A model generated the notes under the pieces. The model did not search any database. It worked only from the letters and a program-made list of their open reading frames with translations, and had not been told where the DNA came from. The translations under genes were made by a program, and so were the position numbers. Below, piece by piece: positions 49,435 to 57,498 of a stretch of 64,000 nt of DNA (position 1 is the stretch's first letter; every line of letters starts with the position of its first letter). The stretch comes from Pelomonas nitida (GTDB lineage Bacteria > Pseudomonadota > Gammaproteobacteria > Burkholderiales > Burkholderiaceae_C), in assembly GCF_043555975.1 (NCBI RefSeq), contig NZ_JBIGIA010000014.1, positions 1-64,000 on the forward strand, written 5' to 3'.

Positions 49435-49590
49435 GTCGCCTTGGCTGGGCTAGGGATCGCGTTCGGATCAGCTGTGTGGCGTCAACGTGCAGGGCTGCAG
49501 CAGCGAGCTTCTTTGGGCCGCCAAACGTGCCAGCAAGTCGCCGGTTTACCCACTGGTTTACCCATTGAGCATTCGGCGGGCCGAGAAAGG

Positions 49591-49625
49591 AAAAAGGACT
49601 TAGAGGCTTTCGCTTCTAAGTCCTT
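49591..49625 (-). terminator. Rho-independent terminator (behind the tRNA-Pro fragment)
   Basis: Minus-strand stem AAGGACTTAGAAGC/GCCTCTAAGTCCTT (13 of 14 pairs), 4-base loop GAAA, followed by a T-run. It lies 19 bp downstream of the tRNA fragment's CCA and may be the original terminator of that tRNA gene or end the integrase message. Confidence 0.78.
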
Positions 49626-49643
49626 GATCTACTTCAATAAAAA

Positions 49644-49688
49644 TGGTCGGGACGGCGGGATTCGAACTCGCGACCCCTTGCACCCCAT
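49644..49688 (-). pseudogene. 3' fragment of tRNA-Pro(GGG), likely an att scar
   Basis: The 45 bp match a tRNA-Pro(GGG) from the anticodon loop (ATGGGGT) through the T-loop (GTTCGAATC) to CCGTCCCGACCA, i.e. positions 32-76. The 5' half is absent. Anticodon-loop-to-CCA is the usual extent of a tRNA attachment site. It ends 6 bp from the integrase stop. Confidence 0.75.
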
Positions 49689-49693
49689 CGAAA

Positions 49694-50944
49694 TCATTGG
49701 GTGCCTGCTGCTGCGGCGCGAAGTGTATCCAGGTAGTCGGCCCAGGCTTGCATCATTTCGCGGCGCTTCGGCAGGTGCTCCGCATGGTTGTAAGCGGCCT
49801 TCACGGCATTGCGTTCGGCATGCGAAAGCTGCCGCTCGATGACGTCAGACGGCCAACCCCGCTCGTGGAGCATCGTGGAGGCCATCCCTCGAAACCCGTG
49901 TGCGGTCAAAGTCGTGCGGTCGTAACCGAGGCGCCGCAAGGCAGCGTTTACGGTGTTCTCGCTCATCGGCTCACCGTTCGTTCGGTTGCCAGGGAACACC
50001 CACTTTCCATTCCCTGTGAGTGGATGGATCTCCTTGAACAGAGCAAGCGCCTGCCTGGACAGCGGCACGATGTGCATCGTGCGCCCCTTCATCTTGGCGG
50101 CCGGTATGCGCCATTCGGAGGCGTCCAAGTTCACCTCGGCCCATTCCGCTTGCCTGAGCTCGCCTGGCCTGACGAACAACAGGGGCGTGAGCTTCATGGC
50201 GCACCGGGTGATGAGGCCGCCTTTGTGACTATCGATGTCGCGCAGCAACTGACCAACCTCACGGGGATCCGTGATCGTCGGGTAGTGCTCAGGGCGCCAG
50301 GCGGGCAGCGCGCCCCGCAGGTCCCGGCTTGGGTCGCTCTCTGCAAGGCCTGTGGCGACAGCGTAGCGAAAAACCTGGCTGCAATTTTGCTGGACGCGAT
50401 GGGTCGTCTCGATCGCGCCGCGCTCTTCGACACGCTTCAGAAGCTCAAGCAGTTCGGTCGGTTTGATGCTGCTGATCGGGCGTGAGCCAATCCAGGGGAA
50501 CACGTCGCGTTCCAGGCGCCTGATGATCTTGTCCGAATGCGACGCCGCCCAGGTGGCTTCGTTCTTGGCAAACCATTCCCGCGCGACGGCCTCAAAGCTT
50601 CCTGGCAGGGCGACGCCTGCTTCGAGCATCTCAGCGATTGCCCGCTGCTTGGTGATCTCGGCCTTCTTCTCCTGGCGTGCTGCGCTTGGGTCAACGCCTT
50701 CGCGTACCAGCTTCCGTGCTTCGGCCGCTTGCTTTCGTGCCAATGCCAGCCCGGTGGCCGGGAAGGTGCCCAGGCTGAGCGTCTTGCGCCTTCCCTCAAA
50801 GCTGTAGTCGAACCGCCAGCCATGGGATCCGCCCTTGACGAACAGCAAGAGGTAGAGGCCGGCGCCATCGCTCAGCCGTTGCCGGTTGTCGCCCGGCCTG
50901 ATGGCGTTGATCGTGGCGGCAGAGGGGATGAGGTGCTGGGCCAT
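49694..50944 (-). CDS. int: P4-type tyrosine integrase of the ICE
   Basis: A 416-residue site-specific recombinase. The N-terminal DUF4102 arm-binding domain begins MAQHLIPSAATINAIRPGD and includes GLYLLLFVKGGSHGWRFDYS. The catalytic domain shows LLFVRPGELRQAEW (Arg), LTAHGFRGMASTMLHERG (His-x-x-Arg) and QLSHAERNAVKAAYNH (His, Tyr). ATG 50944 is chosen: the frame is open upstream but there runs into the tRNA gene. It begins 180 bp from the tRNA-Ala 3' end and reads into the ICE, the standard layout of tRNA-targeted islands. Confidence 0.93.
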   Translation of the reverse strand: MAQHLIPSAATINAIRPGDNRQRLSDGAGLYLLLFVKGGSHGWRFDYSFEGRRKTLSLGTFPATGLALARKQAAEARKLVREGVDPSAARQEKKAEITKQRAIAEMLEAGVALPGSFEAVAREWFAKNEATWAASHSDKIIRRLERDVFPWIGSRPISSIKPTELLELLKRVEERGAIETTHRVQQNCSQVFRYAVATGLAESDPSRDLRGALPAWRPEHYPTITDPREVGQLLRDIDSHKGGLITRCAMKLTPLLFVRPGELRQAEWAEVNLDASEWRIPAAKMKGRTMHIVPLSRQALALFKEIHPLTGNGKWVFPGNRTNGEPMSENTVNAALRRLGYDRTTLTAHGFRGMASTMLHERGWPSDVIERQLSHAERNAVKAAYNHAEHLPKRREMMQAWADYLDTLRAAAAGTQ

Positions 50945-51047
50945 GCAGTAACTTTGCGGTGCAAGTGCCGAAATTTTCCGGTTACTGCGCCAGTTACTGC
51001 AATGTGATCTCGGATCCCCCGGGACGGGGTGGGACTGTTTGGGCAAG

Positions 51048-51084
51048 AAAAAAGCCCCAGAGCGTTGATTCTCAAGGGCTTTTT
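51048..51084 (-). terminator. Terminator downstream of tRNA-Ala
   Basis: Minus-strand stem AAAAAGCCC/GGGCTTTTTT with an 18-19-base loop and T-run. It would end the tRNA transcript before int. Confidence 0.65.
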
Positions 51085-51124
51085 GGCTTTTCGGGACGGT
51101 TTGGAGCCGCCTGAAATGATCGGA

Positions 51125-51200
<76 letters not shown>

Positions 51201-51251
51201 ACGCGAAGCAAAAAGTATAGCCTGACCTGGCGGCTGCTATGGTCGTGCGTC

Positions 51252-51600
51252 ATGAGGCTTGCCAAATCGCCCGCTGGGTTGGCGGGGCAGTACGACAGCA
51301 GCGCCTGCGTTGCCGACAGTGTGGCCGTGTTGGCGCGCTGGGCCGAGGCGTCGGCGCGGGTGCGTGGGCAGGTGCGTGGCGCGCGAGACGTCCGGCATGG
51401 CGCGGGGCCGAGGCAGACGCTGGATGTGTTTGCACCGGGCGCAGCGTTCGCAACGGTGGGCTCGCCGTTTTGCGAAACCTTGCCGGGTTGCGATCGCTTC
51501 ACCGTGCTGCACAACCTGGCCGACCCGCAGGGGCGCGCACACCAACTGGCGCGGCAGCTGCTGGGGCTGCGCTGGTACAGCGGTCTCGTGTGGGCGCTCA
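51252..51600 (+). pseudogene. Alpha/beta-hydrolase remnant with internal deletion
   Basis: The plus-strand frame starts with a typical hydrolase N-terminus (QYDSSACVADSVAVLARWAE, then PRQTLDVFAPG near residue 60) and continues at once with what looks like the C-terminal end of the same family (CDRFTVLHNLADPQGRAHQL, ARQLLGLRWY). The middle with the G-x-S-x-G nucleophile is missing. The frame then runs into glnD on the other strand without a natural stop. Probably an internal in-frame deletion after which the gene decayed. Confidence 0.55.
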
Positions 51601-54186
51601 GGCGGGCAGGGAGACGGCGTCCAACAGCTCGCTCTCGATCTGCAGCTGGGCCTTGTTCTGCTGCAGGGCCGGGCCGTCGAGCAGGAAGGTGTCTTCCACG
51701 CGCTCGCCGAGCGTCGAGATCTTGGCCAGTTGCAGGTTGATGCCGTGGCGAGCGAGGACGCGCGCAATGGCGTAGAGCAGCCCGGCGCGGTCGCTGGTGG
51801 AGATGGTCAGCAGCCACGCGGTGGCGCGTTCGTCGGGGCGCAGCGAGATGCGTGGCGTGTAGGGAAAGCTCTTGACGCGCCGTGACAACCGCCCGCGCCG
51901 CGGCTCGGGCAGCGGGCCGCCGGCCTGCAGCATGGCGGCGAGTTTCTGCTCGACCATGGGCACGAGGTCGCGGTGGTGCACGTCGGCCTCGGGGCGGATG
52001 GCCTGGAAGGTGTCGAGCGCATAGCCCTTGCGCGTGGTGTGAACCTTGGCGTCGAGGATGCTGAAGCCGGCGCTGTCGAAATAGCCGCAGATGCGGGCGA
52101 ACAGGTCGGGCTGATCGGGCGCGTAGACCAGCACCTGCAGCCCTTCGCCGACCGGGGACGGGCGGGCGCGGACGACGGGCGTCTGCGTGTCGACGTGGCG
52201 CCACAGCGAGCGGGCATGCCAGGCCAGCTCCGCGCCGTCATGGCGGGCGAAGTAGCTCACGGCCAGCGTGTTCCACAGCGGCTCCTCGGTGCCAGGCAGC
52301 TGGGAGTGCAGCGCCAGGTCTTGCCGGGCCTCCTGCTTACGGGCCTCGATCTCGGCATCGGCGTTGATGCGCGCGCCGCCGAGCGCACGCAGCGTGATGC
52401 GGTACAGGTCCTCCAGCAGCTTGCCTTTCCACGCGTTCCAGACCTTGGGGCTGGTGCCGCGGATGTCGGCGACGGTCAGCAGATAGAGCGCGGCCAGGCG
52501 GCGCGTGTCGCCCACCTTGGCTGCGAACGCGGCGATGACCTCGGGGTCGGAGAGGTCCTCCTTCTGTGCCACGCGCGACATCGTCAGGTGATGTTCGACG
52601 AGGAAGACGCACAGCGCGGCGTCGTCGGCGCTCATGCCGTGCTGGCGGCAGAAGCGGCGCACTTCCACGGCGCCGAGCTCGGAATGATCGCCACCGCGGC
52701 CCTTGGCCACGTCGTGGAAGAGGGCGGCGATGTAGAGCAACTCCGGGGCGTCGAACTGCGCGGCCAGCTGCGAGCAGAACGGGTATTCGTGCGCATGCTC
52801 GGGCACGAAGAAGCGGCGCACATTGCGCAGCACCATGAGGATGTGCTGGTCCACGGTGTAGACGTGGAACAGGTCGTGCTGCATCTGCCCGACGATGGCG
52901 CGGAACACCCACAGGTAGCGGCCCAGCACCGAGGTCTGGTTCATGAGCCGGAAGACGTGCGTCTGCCCCAGCGGCTCGCGCAGCATGGCCATGAAGGTGG
53001 CGCGGTTGACCGGGTCGCGGCGCCAGGCGGCGTCCATGAGGCCGCGCGCGTTGTAGAGCGCGCGCAGCGTGCGGGCCGACATGCCCTTGATCCCCGGCGT
53101 TTGCTGGTAGACGAGGAAGGTGCGCAGGATGGCGTGCGGATCACGCTGGTAGAGGTCGTCGGTGGCGACCTCCAGCATGCGGCCCCGGTCGCGGTAGTCG
53201 GGGTGGCCCTCGATGGGCCGCAGCATGCTGTGCTCGGAGCCGTTGAGCTGCTCCTCGAGGTTGAGCAGCAGGATCTGGTGCAGCTGCGTGACGGCCTTGG
53301 CCGCCCAGTAGTAGCGCCGCATGAGCACCTCGGAGGCGCGCTGCGAGGCGGTGTTCTGGAAACCGAAGCTCAGCGCCACGGCGTTCTGCAGGTCGAAGAC
53401 GAGGCGGTCCTCGCGCCGGCCGGCCACGGCGTGCAGCCGGGCGCGGATGAGGCGCAGCTGGCCTTCGGTGCGCTGCAGTTGGCGGCTTTCGAACGGGGTG
53501 ATCAAGCCGCGCGCGCTGAGCGCCTTCCAGGTGTTGCCGAAGCCAGCCGCCCGGGCGATCCAGATCAGCATCTGCAGGTCGCGCAGGCCGCCGGGGCTTT
53601 CCTTGCAGTTGGGCTCGAGCGCGTAGGGCGTCTCGTCGAACTTGGTGTGGCGCTGCAGGCTCTCCAGCGTCTTGGCGCGGAAGAAGGCCTTCGGGTCCAT
53701 GGCCTGCATGAAGCGCTTGGCCATGCGCTTGAACAGCCGGGCATCGCCAGCCAGGGCGCGGGCCTCCAGCAATGCCGTCTGCACGGTGACGTCGCCCTCG
53801 GACTCGGACAGGCATTCGCCCAGCGTGCGCACCGAGGAGCCGATCTCCAGCCCCACGTCCCAGCAGGAGGTGATGAAGGCCTCGATCGCGGTCTTGGCCG
53901 GCCCGGGCTGGTGGGCTTCCACGCCGTCGGGCAGCAGCACGAGCACGTCCACGTCCGAGTGCGGGAACAGCTCGCCGCGGCCATAGCCGCCCACGGCCGC
54001 GAGGCAGGCGCCTTCGGGCATGCCGGCTTGCGCCCACAGGCTGCGCAGCGTCTCGTCGACGTGGCGCGCGATGCGCCGCACCAGCCGCTCGGCGCCGACC
54101 TGCGTGGGCTGCTCGGCCAGGAAGCCGTCGATGAGCGCCTGCTTGCCGGCCTTGAACTGCAGGCGGAGGTTGGCGAGCGGCTGCAC
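51598..54186 (-). CDS. glnD: [Protein-PII] uridylyltransferase / uridylyl-removing enzyme
   Basis: An 862-residue nitrogen sensor that adds UMP to PII proteins at low glutamine and removes it at high glutamine. The nucleotidyltransferase motif is GGYGRGELFPHSDVDVLVLL (near residues 67-86). The HD domain is in LYIAALFHDVAKGRGGDHSE (near 470). Two C-terminal ACT domains bind glutamine (for example RISLRPDERATAWLLTISTS). Normal length. Followed directly upstream by map on the same strand. Confidence 0.95.
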   Translation of the reverse strand: MQPLANLRLQFKAGKQALIDGFLAEQPTQVGAERLVRRIARHVDETLRSLWAQAGMPEGACLAAVGGYGRGELFPHSDVDVLVLLPDGVEAHQPGPAKTAIEAFITSCWDVGLEIGSSVRTLGECLSESEGDVTVQTALLEARALAGDARLFKRMAKRFMQAMDPKAFFRAKTLESLQRHTKFDETPYALEPNCKESPGGLRDLQMLIWIARAAGFGNTWKALSARGLITPFESRQLQRTEGQLRLIRARLHAVAGRREDRLVFDLQNAVALSFGFQNTASQRASEVLMRRYYWAAKAVTQLHQILLLNLEEQLNGSEHSMLRPIEGHPDYRDRGRMLEVATDDLYQRDPHAILRTFLVYQQTPGIKGMSARTLRALYNARGLMDAAWRRDPVNRATFMAMLREPLGQTHVFRLMNQTSVLGRYLWVFRAIVGQMQHDLFHVYTVDQHILMVLRNVRRFFVPEHAHEYPFCSQLAAQFDAPELLYIAALFHDVAKGRGGDHSELGAVEVRRFCRQHGMSADDAALCVFLVEHHLTMSRVAQKEDLSDPEVIAAFAAKVGDTRRLAALYLLTVADIRGTSPKVWNAWKGKLLEDLYRITLRALGGARINADAEIEARKQEARQDLALHSQLPGTEEPLWNTLAVSYFARHDGAELAWHARSLWRHVDTQTPVVRARPSPVGEGLQVLVYAPDQPDLFARICGYFDSAGFSILDAKVHTTRKGYALDTFQAIRPEADVHHRDLVPMVEQKLAAMLQAGGPLPEPRRGRLSRRVKSFPYTPRISLRPDERATAWLLTISTSDRAGLLYAIARVLARHGINLQLAKISTLGERVEDTFLLDGPALQQNKAQLQIESELLDAVSLPA

Positions 54187-54187
54187 G

Positions 54188-55009
54188 TCAGGCGGTCGCG
54201 GTGGCGGCTTGCGTGATGAAGGCGGGCGGTGGCGGGCTGCCGGCGGACAACGTCATGATCTCGTAGCCCGTCTCGGTGACGAGCAGGGTGTGCTCCCACT
54301 GGGCCGACAGCGAACGGTCCTTGGTCACGATGGTCCAGCCGTCGCCCAGCTCCTTGATCTCGCGGCGGCCCGCATTGATCATGGGTTCGATGGTGAACAT
54401 CATGCCGGGCACCAGTTCGTCCAGCGTGCCGGGGCGGCCGTAGTGCAGCACCTGCGGGTCTTCATGGAAGACGCGGCCGATGCCGTGGCCGCAGAACTCG
54501 CGCACGATGGAGAAGCCGGCGTTCTCGGCAAAGGTCTGGATGGCGTGGCCGATGTCGCCCAGGCGGGCGCCGGGCTTGACCTTGGCGATGCCCTTCCACA
54601 TGGCCTCGTAGGTGAAGGCGCACAGCCGCCGGGCGGCGATGGAGCCGTCGCCGACGACGAACATGCGGCTGGTGTCGCCGTGCCAGCCGTCCTTGATGAC
54701 GGTGACGTCGATATTGACGATGTCACCGTTCTTCAGCGGCTTGTCGTTCGGGATGCCGTGGCAGACCTGCTGGTTGATGGATGTGCAGATCGACTTGGGG
54801 TAGGGGATGTAGCCGGGCGGGCAGTAGTTCAGCGGCGCCGGGATGCCTTGCTGAACGTTGACGATGTGGTCGTGCGCCAGCTTGTCCAGTTCGTTGGTCG
54901 TGACGCCGGGTTTGACGTGCGGCGTGAGCATGTCCAGCACCTCGGAGGCGAGGCGCCCCGCGATGCGCATGCCTTCTACATCGGCGGCGGTCTTGATCGT
55001 GATGGGCAT
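54188..55009 (-). CDS. map: Methionine aminopeptidase type I
   Basis: A 273-residue enzyme removing the initiator Met. Metal ligands are visible: NIDVTVIKDGWHGDTSRMF (two Asp), CGHGIGRVFHE (His), FTIEPMINAG (Glu) and WEHTLLVTE (Glu). Start MPITIKTAADVEGMRIAGRL is typical. One base separates its stop from the glnD start, so they form an operon. Confidence 0.95.
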   Translation of the reverse strand: MPITIKTAADVEGMRIAGRLASEVLDMLTPHVKPGVTTNELDKLAHDHIVNVQQGIPAPLNYCPPGYIPYPKSICTSINQQVCHGIPNDKPLKNGDIVNIDVTVIKDGWHGDTSRMFVVGDGSIAARRLCAFTYEAMWKGIAKVKPGARLGDIGHAIQTFAENAGFSIVREFCGHGIGRVFHEDPQVLHYGRPGTLDELVPGMMFTIEPMINAGRREIKELGDGWTIVTKDRSLSAQWEHTLLVTETGYEIMTLSAGSPPPPAFITQAATATA

Positions 55010-55044
55010 GGCCGGATTATCCCCGTTGCCCCGGGCGTGCCGGG

Positions 55045-55902
55045 TCAGTCCTTCCAGATGTCCATGCCCATGTAGGCGGTGGCGAGCACGACGATGCCGA
55101 AGGCGATGCGATACCAGGCGAAGATCTTGAAGTCGTGGCTGGAGATGTAGCGGATCAGCCAGCGGATGCACAACAGCGCGCTGACGAAGGCGAACACCAG
55201 GCCCACGCTGAACATCGGCAGGTCGGCCCAGGCGAGGGCGTCGCGTTGTTTCAACACCGAGTAGGCGCCGGCGCCCATCAGCGTCGGGATGCCGAGGTAG
55301 AAGCTGAACTCGGTGGCTGCCTTGCGCGACAGGCCCAGCACCAGGCCGCCGATGATGGTGGCGCCCGAACGGCTGGTGCCGGGGATCATCGCCAGGCACT
55401 GCAACAGGCCGACCTTGAGCGCGTCCAGCGGACGCATGTCATCCACCGTCTCGACGCGTGCCCGGCGTCCGCCCACCAGGTCCAGTTCGCCGTACAGGCG
55501 CTTGTGGCGCGACTCCACCCACAGAATGATGAGGCCGCCGATGATGAATGCCATGGCCACCGGCACGGGGTGGAACAGGTGTGCCTTGATGTACTTGCCG
55601 AAGGCCAGACCCAGCACCACGGCGGGGATGAAGGCGATCAGCACGTTCAGCGCGAAGCGGCGGGCTTGCGGTTCGCGGGCGATGCCGGTGACGGTGCGCT
55701 TCAAGCGCTCGCGGTACTCCCACACCACGGCGAACATCGCGCCGGTCTGCACGGCGATCTCGAACACCTTGGCCTTCTCCCCCACGAAATTCAGCAGCGA
55801 GCCAGCGAGGATCAGGTGCCCCGTGGAAGAGATGGGCAGGAACTCGGTCAACCCTTCGACGATGCCCATGACGGCGGCTTTGATCAGCAGGATGACATCC
55901 AC
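55045..55902 (-). CDS. uppP: Undecaprenyl-diphosphatase
   Basis: A 285-residue membrane phosphatase that recycles the lipid carrier for peptidoglycan; also gives bacitracin resistance. Motifs: GIVEGLTEFLPISSTGHLIL (near residues 10-29) and MIPGTSRSGATIIGGLV (near 170), with eight membrane segments. GTG 55902 is preferred because the family starts MDVILLIKA; an ATG at 55926 is an alternative. Confidence 0.92.
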   Translation of the reverse strand: MDVILLIKAAVMGIVEGLTEFLPISSTGHLILAGSLLNFVGEKAKVFEIAVQTGAMFAVVWEYRERLKRTVTGIAREPQARRFALNVLIAFIPAVVLGLAFGKYIKAHLFHPVPVAMAFIIGGLIILWVESRHKRLYGELDLVGGRRARVETVDDMRPLDALKVGLLQCLAMIPGTSRSGATIIGGLVLGLSRKAATEFSFYLGIPTLMGAGAYSVLKQRDALAWADLPMFSVGLVFAFVSALLCIRWLIRYISSHDFKIFAWYRIAFGIVVLATAYMGMDIWKD

Positions 55903-55995
55903 AACACGGCTCCGGAAATGCGGCAAGAATGGCGGCGCAGTGTAGCCAGCGCGTCGCGCTTTCCCCGTTGCAGGAGGTCGGTGTCAAGGGCTACA

Positions 55996-56017
55996 TTACT
56001 GACCCCTCGGTCACTAA
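55996..56017. promoter_or_regulatory. TetR-family operator
   Basis: TTACTGACC-N4-GGTCACTAA, a 22-bp near-perfect palindrome (8 of 9 pairs) 10 bp before the TetR start. It lies between uppP and tetR, divergently transcribed, so autoregulation is likely. Confidence 0.7.
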
Positions 56018-56027
56018 CTGCGCCGCT

Positions 56028-56669
56028 TTGACCACCACCGTCCCCCGTCAGCGCCGCAAGGACGCACGCCCGCAGGAGCTGCTGGACGCTGCGCTGGCGC
56101 TCTTTGTCGAGAAGGGGTTTGCGGCCACGCGCAGCGAGGAGATCGCCACGCGCGCGGGGGTCGCCAAGGGCACGCTCTACCGCTACTACCCCAGCAAGGA
56201 CGAGCTGTTCAAGGCCATGGTGCGCGAGAACCTCTCGATCCACATCGCTGAATCTGCCGCCCAGGCCGCCCAGTACGCGGGGCCGATCGCCGGGCTGCTC
56301 AACGAGATGATGCGGGCCTGGTGGGCCAAGGTGGGCGATGGCAACGCCGGCGTCGTGTGCAAGATCATGATGATCGAGGCGCGGCACTTTCCGGAGCTGG
56401 CCCGCTTCTACGTCGACGAAGTCATCCAGCCGTCGAAGGCGCTCATCGGCGGGCTCATCGAGCGCGGCATCCGCTCCGGCGAGTTCCGTGCGGTGCCGGT
56501 CGAGGCGACCGTGCACCTGCTGATTGCGCCGATGCTGCACCTGCTGTTGCATGAGCACTCGTTCGGTGAGCATGACGTCTGCCACCAGACCATGGGTGCC
56601 GCCGAGCTGCTGGACGCCCAGCTGTCACTGTTGCTGCACGGCCTGCTGGCCGAACCGCAGGGCACCTAG
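56028..56669 (+). CDS. TetR/AcrR-family repressor
   Basis: A 213-residue regulator. The helix-turn-helix is ARPQELLDAALALFVEKGFA, RSEEIATRAGVAKGTLYRYY (residues about 12-55); the C-terminal ligand domain is helical. TTG 56028 is the most likely start because the downstream sequence fits the family N-terminus and the operator sits just before it. It may control the downstream Pcm-like/TolC genes or efflux elsewhere; the ligand is unknown. Confidence 0.82.
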   Translation: MTTTVPRQRRKDARPQELLDAALALFVEKGFAATRSEEIATRAGVAKGTLYRYYPSKDELFKAMVRENLSIHIAESAAQAAQYAGPIAGLLNEMMRAWWAKVGDGNAGVVCKIMMIEARHFPELARFYVDEVIQPSKALIGGLIERGIRSGEFRAVPVEATVHLLIAPMLHLLLHEHSFGEHDVCHQTMGAAELLDAQLSLLLHGLLAEPQGT

Positions 56670-56706
56670 AATTTTCCTTTTTGCCGCACCGTCCCCGGAG
56701 AACAAG

Positions 56707-57360
56707 ATGAACCTCGAACAAGCCCGCTTCAACATGATCGAGCAGCAGATCCGCCCCTGGGACGTGCTCGACCCCAGCGTGCTGGAACTGCTGCACGTGG
56801 TGCACCGCGAGGATTTCGTGCCCGAGGCGCACCGGCCGCAGGCCTTCGTCGACACCGAACTGCCGCTGACGGAGACCCGCCGCATGCTGGCGCCGCGTGT
56901 GGAGGCGCGCCTGCTGCAGGAGCTCAAGGTCCAGCGGCACGAGAAGGTGCTCGAGATCGGCGCGGCCACGGGCCACCTGGCCGCGTTGCTGGGGCACAAG
57001 GCGCAGCGCGTGGTCGCGCTGGAGGCCGACGCCGGGCTGGCCGCTGCGGCGACCGCCAACCTGCGGCGGGCCGGCGTGCTCAATGTGACGGTGCTGAACC
57101 AGGACGGCGCCGGTGGTCTGGCCGCCGAGGAGCCGTTCGACGCGATCCTGCTGTCGGGCTCGGTCGCGGCCGTGCCGCAGGCGCTGCTCAACCAGCTCAA
57201 GGTCGGCGGGCGCCTGGCAGCCATCGTCGGCGGCGAGCCGGTCATGCGCGCCGTGCTGATCACGCGCACGGGCGCCAGCGAGTTCCGTACGGTCGAGCTG
57301 TTCGACACGGTCGCCGGCCGGCTGCCAGGTTTTGCCGAGGCGCCAGCGTTCCGCTTCTGA
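56707..57360 (+). CDS. Protein-L-isoaspartate O-methyltransferase-like protein
   Basis: A 217-residue SAM-dependent methyltransferase of the PCMT family. It begins MNLEQARFNMIEQQIRPWDV; motif I is VLEIGAATGHLAALLG (near residue 82). The usual catalytic substrate loop is PLTETRRML where true PCMT has SQP, so repair activity is uncertain. In many proteobacteria this homologue sits just before tolC, as here. Confidence 0.85.
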   Translation: MNLEQARFNMIEQQIRPWDVLDPSVLELLHVVHREDFVPEAHRPQAFVDTELPLTETRRMLAPRVEARLLQELKVQRHEKVLEIGAATGHLAALLGHKAQRVVALEADAGLAAAATANLRRAGVLNVTVLNQDGAGGLAAEEPFDAILLSGSVAAVPQALLNQLKVGGRLAAIVGGEPVMRAVLITRTGASEFRTVELFDTVAGRLPGFAEAPAFRF

Positions 57361-57394
57361 GCGTGAGGGCCGCCTGTCGCCGCCAATTGCCGTC

Positions 57395-57412
57395 TGCCGC
57401 CCTAGGGCGGCA
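57395..57412. other. Perfect 18-bp palindrome between pcm-like gene and tolC
   Basis: TGCCGCCCTAGGGCGGCA has no T-run, so it is a weak terminator or a protein site. Confidence 0.4.
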
Positions 57413-57498
57413 ACTCGTCGCATGGCGCCGGACACCGGCAGGCTTTGCGTCTATAACCCCGGTCGCTGCTTAATTCAACGCTTCAGCCAAGGAATCCC

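Larger units (their letters stand above)
49353..49693. other. Non-coding region between alpA and int with operator, terminator and tRNA fragment
   Basis: No gene. It holds the palindrome at 49411-49434, a minus-strand terminator at 49591-49625 and a 45-bp piece of tRNA-Pro at 49644-49688. Confidence 0.7.
1..51124. mobile_element. Integrative and conjugative element (right-hand part, left end outside window)
   Basis: A site-specific integrase follows the 3' end of a tRNA-Ala gene at the right boundary. Inside lie a full VirB/VirD4-type mating operon, an IncP-like relaxosome block, ssb, toxin-antitoxin genes, metal-resistance cargo and an integron. To the right of the tRNA the genes are ordinary chromosomal housekeeping genes. 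No copy of the tRNA-Ala 3' end was found on the left, so the other att site should be outside the window. Replication or partition genes other than the TraL ATPase were not seen, which favours an ICE over an integrated plasmid, but the missing left part could hold them. Confidence 0.85.

Noticed and set aside
49643..50485. Plus-strand frame starting MVGTAGFELATP
   Set aside because: This start comes from tRNA sequence read as protein, a known annotation artefact, and the rest is antisense to int.
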